Shown here one piece after another: positions 61,365 through 64,000 of a stretch of DNA of 64,000 bases. The position numbers and the translations under genes are program-made. Where the stretch lies: NCBI GenBank assembly GCA_018242505.1, contig JAFEBU010000071.1:152764-216763 (forward strand). The letters run 5' to 3'. The stretch comes from Pseudomonadota bacterium. GTDB taxonomy: Bacteria > Pseudomonadota > Alphaproteobacteria > Reyranellales > Reyranellaceae. Positions within the stretch are counted from its first letter, which is position 1. Each line of letters starts with the position of its first letter. Below the pieces are notes generated by a model. It was not told where the DNA came from and made no database searches. It saw nothing but the letters and a program-made list of their open reading frames with translations.

Positions 61365-61750
61365 GGCTGACCTCCAGAAATGGAGCCAGGTGAGGGATCT
61401 GCTCCCCCGAGCTTCAGCTTGCAAAACCGATTGCGGCGAAATCCGGCGTTATGCATCGGCCTATATCCAGCCACGCCAATCTCCAAAAAACATGGTCTTT
61501 GCAAAGGAATTCTCTCGACTGGGACAGAACGTCAGGGTGAATGGGCCAACACCCGTTGCCCCGCCGGCTCTAACTGGCTCGACGTGAGCCTAGCGGACTT
61601 TGGTTGATTTGACTGTGATGGTCCGGTGATCAGCGAAATGACCGCAACAGGGGGAACGCCCTGCTCACAGACACGTCATCGCTTCCCGCTCCGCTTGATC
61701 GACCGGGCCCAAATCGGCACCTTGCGGCGCGTCCTGAGTGATCGAGGCTG
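61365..61750. other. Intergenic interval without a recognised gene
   Basis: 386 nt between galE and the lipoprotein gene, both pointing away from it. Small open frames (up to 75 codons) show no similarity to families I know. A small stem CAGGG-GGAACG-CCCTG lies near 61649. Promoters for both genes must be here; no clear -35/-10 pair was seen. Confidence 0.6.
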
Positions 61751-62764
61751 ATGCGTCATCCTGTTCGTGGTCTCTGTTTGTTGGGCCTGATCGTGCTGGC
61801 GCTCGCAGGGTGCGTGCCCACACCCAAGCCGTTCGCGCATAGCGAGTCGGAGGATCGCGCCTATGCGCCCAAGGAGGACAAGAGCGACGTCGTGGTCCTG
61901 CCGCCTGAAAACATGCCGGCAGAGCTCGGCCGGCGCGTCGCTGCGGCGCTCGCCATGGAATTGCAAGCCTATGGCATTGTCGGGACGCTCCGGCGGAACG
62001 GTGCCGATGCGACCGTGTCGGCGCGCATGAGCACGCGCGATGCGCCGCTCGGTCTCGGCGTCGAGATCGATGTCGACTGGGTGATGAAGGGCAGGGGCGG
62101 CGTCGTGGGCCCCACCACGACCAAGACCGTGGCGCGGCCCGAGGATTACGCCACGGCGAACGATCGGCTGGCGTCTCGCATCGCCCAGCAGGCGGCGCCG
62201 CGCGTGGCGACCATGTTGGGCCGTCCGCCGGACTATGAAGCGCGCTCGCTGGGTCAGGTCGCAGCCGGTCTCAGCGTGCCACCGGTGCCTTTGTCCGACA
62301 CCTCGACCAAGCCGGACGCCGCTGCGACGACAGCCGCCGCGGCCGAACCTGGGGCCAAGCCCGCTAGGACGGCCGCTCCGGCGGCGCCGACCCCACCGCA
62401 GGTCAGGGCTGTGGTGGCGCCAGTGACGGGGGCGCCCTCTGACGGCAACCGGCAACTCCTTTCCGGCATGCGGCGCGCATTGGGGTCGAGCCGGGTCGTG
62501 GTTGTGGACAAGCCTGGCACCGACGTCTTCACCGTCGTGGGCAGCGTCGCCCTGAAGCCGATCGACGATCGCTCCGCCCAACTCTCCATCACCTGGGTGC
62601 TCAAGGACCCAAACGGCAAGGAAGTCGGCAAGGTCGAGCAGAGCAACCCCGTGCCGCTTGCGGCCACGCGCGGCTCGTGGGCCGGTTTCGGCGACATTGT
62701 GGCCGCCGCGGCTGTCGAAGGCATTCTGGAGCTCATCGACAAGGCCCGTGAGAAGCAGCACTAG
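61751..62764 (+). CDS. Uncharacterised lipoprotein
   Basis: 337-residue exported protein: MRHPVRGLCLLGLIV followed by LALAGC, lipidated C21. Two similar blocks appear: residues 55-125 and 240-300 contain strand-helix-strand patterns (DVVVLPPENMPAEL and ...VVVVDKPGTDVFTVVGSV), separated by an Ala/Thr/Pro-rich linker (about 185-225). Family not recognised; the second block with ALKPIDDRSAQLSITWVLKD resembles adhesin or assembly-type periplasmic domains. It may be linked with envelope genes nearby. It stands alone on the plus strand after the 386-nt gap. Confidence 0.85.
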   Translation: MRHPVRGLCLLGLIVLALAGCVPTPKPFAHSESEDRAYAPKEDKSDVVVLPPENMPAELGRRVAAALAMELQAYGIVGTLRRNGADATVSARMSTRDAPLGLGVEIDVDWVMKGRGGVVGPTTTKTVARPEDYATANDRLASRIAQQAAPRVATMLGRPPDYEARSLGQVAAGLSVPPVPLSDTSTKPDAAATTAAAAEPGAKPARTAAPAAPTPPQVRAVVAPVTGAPSDGNRQLLSGMRRALGSSRVVVVDKPGTDVFTVVGSVALKPIDDRSAQLSITWVLKDPNGKEVGKVEQSNPVPLAATRGSWAGFGDIVAAAAVEGILELIDKAREKQH

Positions 62765-62784
62765 CAAACTTGGAAAGGCCAGCG

Positions 62785-62816
62785 CTCACCTGCCAATCAA
62801 CTCACCTGCCAGTCAA
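62785..62816. repeat. Two-copy 16-bp tandem repeat
   Basis: CTCACCTGCCAATCAA followed directly by the same 16 bp with one change (A to G). It lies between the lipoprotein stop and tRNA-Thr. Confidence 0.8.
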
Positions 62817-62885
62817 CCGGTGCCAGCAGCGTCGTCGAAGTTAGCGACCCCTGTTGTGTTAATCAGTTGATTTGTAGGAATAATT

Positions 62886-62960
62886 TGGTGCCGGGTGAGG
62901 GATTTGAACCCCCGACCTTCGGTTTACAAAACCGCTGCACTACCGCTGTGCTAACCCGGC
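62886..62960 (-). tRNA. tRNA-Thr(UGU)
   Basis: 75 nt with a fully paired acceptor stem GCCGGGT/ACCCGGC, discriminator A and encoded CCA. The anticodon loop is TTTGTAA, giving anticodon TGT for codon ACA. D-arm GCAC...GTGC and a T-arm with GTTCGAAT are intact. The first anticodon-stem pair is G-A. A 7-nt loop rules out a GTA (Tyr) reading. It lies downstream of rlmB on the same strand. Confidence 0.95.
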
Positions 62961-63039
62961 CCTACCCGGTCTCATACGTTTTGCAGACCACCATCCGCAA
63001 GCTGCCGGACAAAGAAAAACAAAAAAGAGGGCGGGCCGT

Positions 63040-63798
63040 CTAGCTGCGCCGTCGCGCCCATTCATACGCCGCAATTGCGGCGGCGTTCGAGACGTTCAAC
63101 GCGGAAAGCGGGCCATTTGTCGGAACGATCACAAGGCGATCGCACCTCTCCTCGGTGAGGCGACGCATCCCTTCACCCTCGGCGCCCAGCACGATGCAGA
63201 CCCGGCCGCGAAGGTCGAGGGCGCCGATGGGCGCGTCGCCGCGCTCGTCGAGCCCATAGAGCCAGAAGCCGGCCGTCTTGAGCTGCTCTAGGGTGCGGGC
63301 GAGGTTGACCGCGCGCACCAGCGGCACGAACTCCAGGCCGCCCGACGCCGCTTTGGCCAACACGCCTGTATCGGCCGGCGCGTGCCGCTCCGTGACGATC
63401 ACGCCGGCAAGGCCGAAGGCCGCTGCCGAGCGCAGGATGGCGCCGACATTGTGCGGGTCGGTCACCTGGTCGAGGGCGAGGACCAGGACATCGTCTCCGC
63501 AGCGGGCCAGGACATCCTCCAGCGATGGCTCCTCCAGGGGGGCCGCGAGGGCAGCCATGCCCTGATGGACGGCGCCCGGGGGCAGGCGCTGGGTCAGCTC
63601 TTCCCGAGAGACGATCTGGACCGGTTTGCCGGCGAGCTCGGCAGCCTGCCGGTCGGCAGCCTCTCGGGTCACCAGGATACGCTCGATCCGGCGATCCGGA
63701 TTGGCCAGCGCGGCCAGCACCGGATGGCGGCCGTAAAGCCAGACCGGCTGGTGACTGCCACGGTGCGGTTTGGCGGTGCGATATCGGCGCGAGCGCAT
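63040..63798 (-). CDS. rlmB: 23S rRNA (guanosine(2251)-2'-O)-methyltransferase RlmB
   Basis: 252-residue SPOUT-class (TrmH) methyltransferase. The substrate-binding N-domain starts WLYGRHPVLAALANP. The knot motifs are ALDQVTDPHNVGAILRSA, VLGAEGEGMRRLT and LNVSNAAAIAAYE, all diagnostic of RlmB/TrmH enzymes. It methylates the ribose of G2251 in 23S rRNA. The ATG at 63798 follows a poorly conserved open stretch that reaches tRNA-Tyr. A T-rich tract (63012-63027) follows the stop on the minus strand, but no good stem was found. tRNA-Thr follows in the same orientation. Confidence 0.95.
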   Translation of the reverse strand: MRSRRYRTAKPHRGSHQPVWLYGRHPVLAALANPDRRIERILVTREAADRQAAELAGKPVQIVSREELTQRLPPGAVHQGMAALAAPLEEPSLEDVLARCGDDVLVLALDQVTDPHNVGAILRSAAAFGLAGVIVTERHAPADTGVLAKAASGGLEFVPLVRAVNLARTLEQLKTAGFWLYGLDERGDAPIGALDLRGRVCIVLGAEGEGMRRLTEERCDRLVIVPTNGPLSALNVSNAAAIAAYEWARRRS

Positions 63799-63911
63799 GA
63801 CATGCGTTGTAGAGGGATTTGGCGCTTGACGTAACTCATTGGATTTGCGAGCAACGCCCGCCCGTTTTGGCGGGCCGAACAGGCTTATCTCGCGCTGCGT
63901 GCCGCAGGTTC

Positions 63912-63998
63912 GGAGGGGTGGCCGAGCGGTCAATGGCAGCAGACTGTAAATCTGCCGACTTCGCGTCTACGAAGGTTCGAATCCTTCCCCCTCCACCA
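63912..63998 (+). tRNA. tRNA-Tyr(GUA)
   Basis: 87-nt class II tRNA with acceptor stem GGAGGGG/CCCCTCC and encoded CCA. Anticodon stem-loop CAGA-CTGTAAA-TCTG gives anticodon GTA. The long variable arm (CCGACTTCGCGTCTACGAAGG region) and the T-loop TTCGAAT confirm it. Divergent from rlmB. Confidence 0.96.
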
Positions 63999-64000
63999 AC

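Noticed and set aside
62886..62960. Reading the tRNA at 62886 as tRNA-Tyr or tRNA-Val
   Set aside because: A GTA anticodon would need a mis-set 5-nt loop. The proper 7-nt loop gives TGT (Thr), and the body matches tRNA-Thr.
63001..63040. Intrinsic terminator after rlmB
   Set aside because: There is a T-rich tract on the minus strand, but no adequate GC stem directly before it.
62886..63998. tRNA-anchored genomic island or attachment site
   Set aside because: No integrase, no direct repeat of a tRNA 3' end and no foreign composition nearby.

Overview
The window is very GC-rich, densely coded chromosomal DNA with short intergenic gaps, many 4-bp stop/start overlaps and strong GGAGG-type ribosome sites. 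Gene content (Liv-type ABC uptake tied to acyl-CoA ligases, several acyl-CoA dehydrogenases and SDRs, a LigAB-type dioxygenase, MlaEFD with a STAS-fused permease, a SAM-cyclase-ATPase-TPR gene, tRNA-Thr(UGU) and tRNA-Tyr) fits an aerobic, metabolically broad alphaproteobacterium. A soil or water Rhodospirillales/Hyphomicrobiales-like lineage such as Reyranella is my guess, by inference only. No transposase, integrase, phage gene, CRISPR array or rRNA was seen.

Layout. 1-3.2 kb: tandem paralogous non-heme iron oxygenases (the left one cut by the window edge) and an acyl-CoA ligase, all on the minus strand. 3.4-6.6 kb: a ChaA-like cation/proton antiporter divergent from a large MscS-type channel. 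6.6-17 kb: a plus-strand run holding an aldo/keto reductase, a persulfide dioxygenase-rhodanese fusion, a SAM-domain remnant, an acyl-CoA dehydrogenase, a frameshifted SAM-cyclase-ATPase-TPR gene, a DUF4242 protein, a Crp/Fnr regulator, an SDR and a two-subunit extradiol dioxygenase. 17-20.5 kb: a 2OG-Fe oxygenase, an alpha/beta hydrolase and two overlapping SDRs.

20.5-29.5 kb: the clearest functional unit. A minus-strand operon (livH-livM-livG-livF-acyl-CoA ligase-binding protein, closed by an intrinsic terminator) is divergent from acyl-CoA dehydrogenase plus two hotdog thioesterases. Together they look like uptake, CoA activation and dehydrogenation of an organic acid. 29.5-37 kb: an MFS exporter, a transglutaminase-like protein, an MFE-type SDR, an M20 peptidase, a TfoX N-domain protein, a hydrolase and a D-aminoacylase-type amidohydrolase.

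37-48.5 kb: a lipoprotein, 2,2-dialkylglycine decarboxylase with a DsbA-fold isomerase, a glutamine amidotransferase, a nitroreductase, the SPFH/NfeD pair, two MFS permeases, formamidase, RlmJ and PPK2. 48.6-52.3 kb: an MCE lipid-transport operon. 52.3-55.5 kb: an APH-type kinase, a decayed secreted-protein gene and an acyl-CoA ligase. 55.5-61.4 kb: nucleotide-sugar and surface-glycan genes (UDP-xylose synthase, GDP-mannose 3,5-epimerase, GT2, carbamoyltransferase, GalE). 61.7-64 kb: a lipoprotein, tRNA-Thr, rlmB and tRNA-Tyr.

I found no wholly new defence-type system. The items most worth checking are the acid-uptake/activation module, the cyclase/Crp neighbourhood with a TGTGAT-TG-ATCACA dyad, the promoter-operator at 42.73 kb, the 5'-leader hairpins of ppk2 and the antiporter gene, and the bacterial GDP-mannose 3,5-epimerase in a glycan locus.
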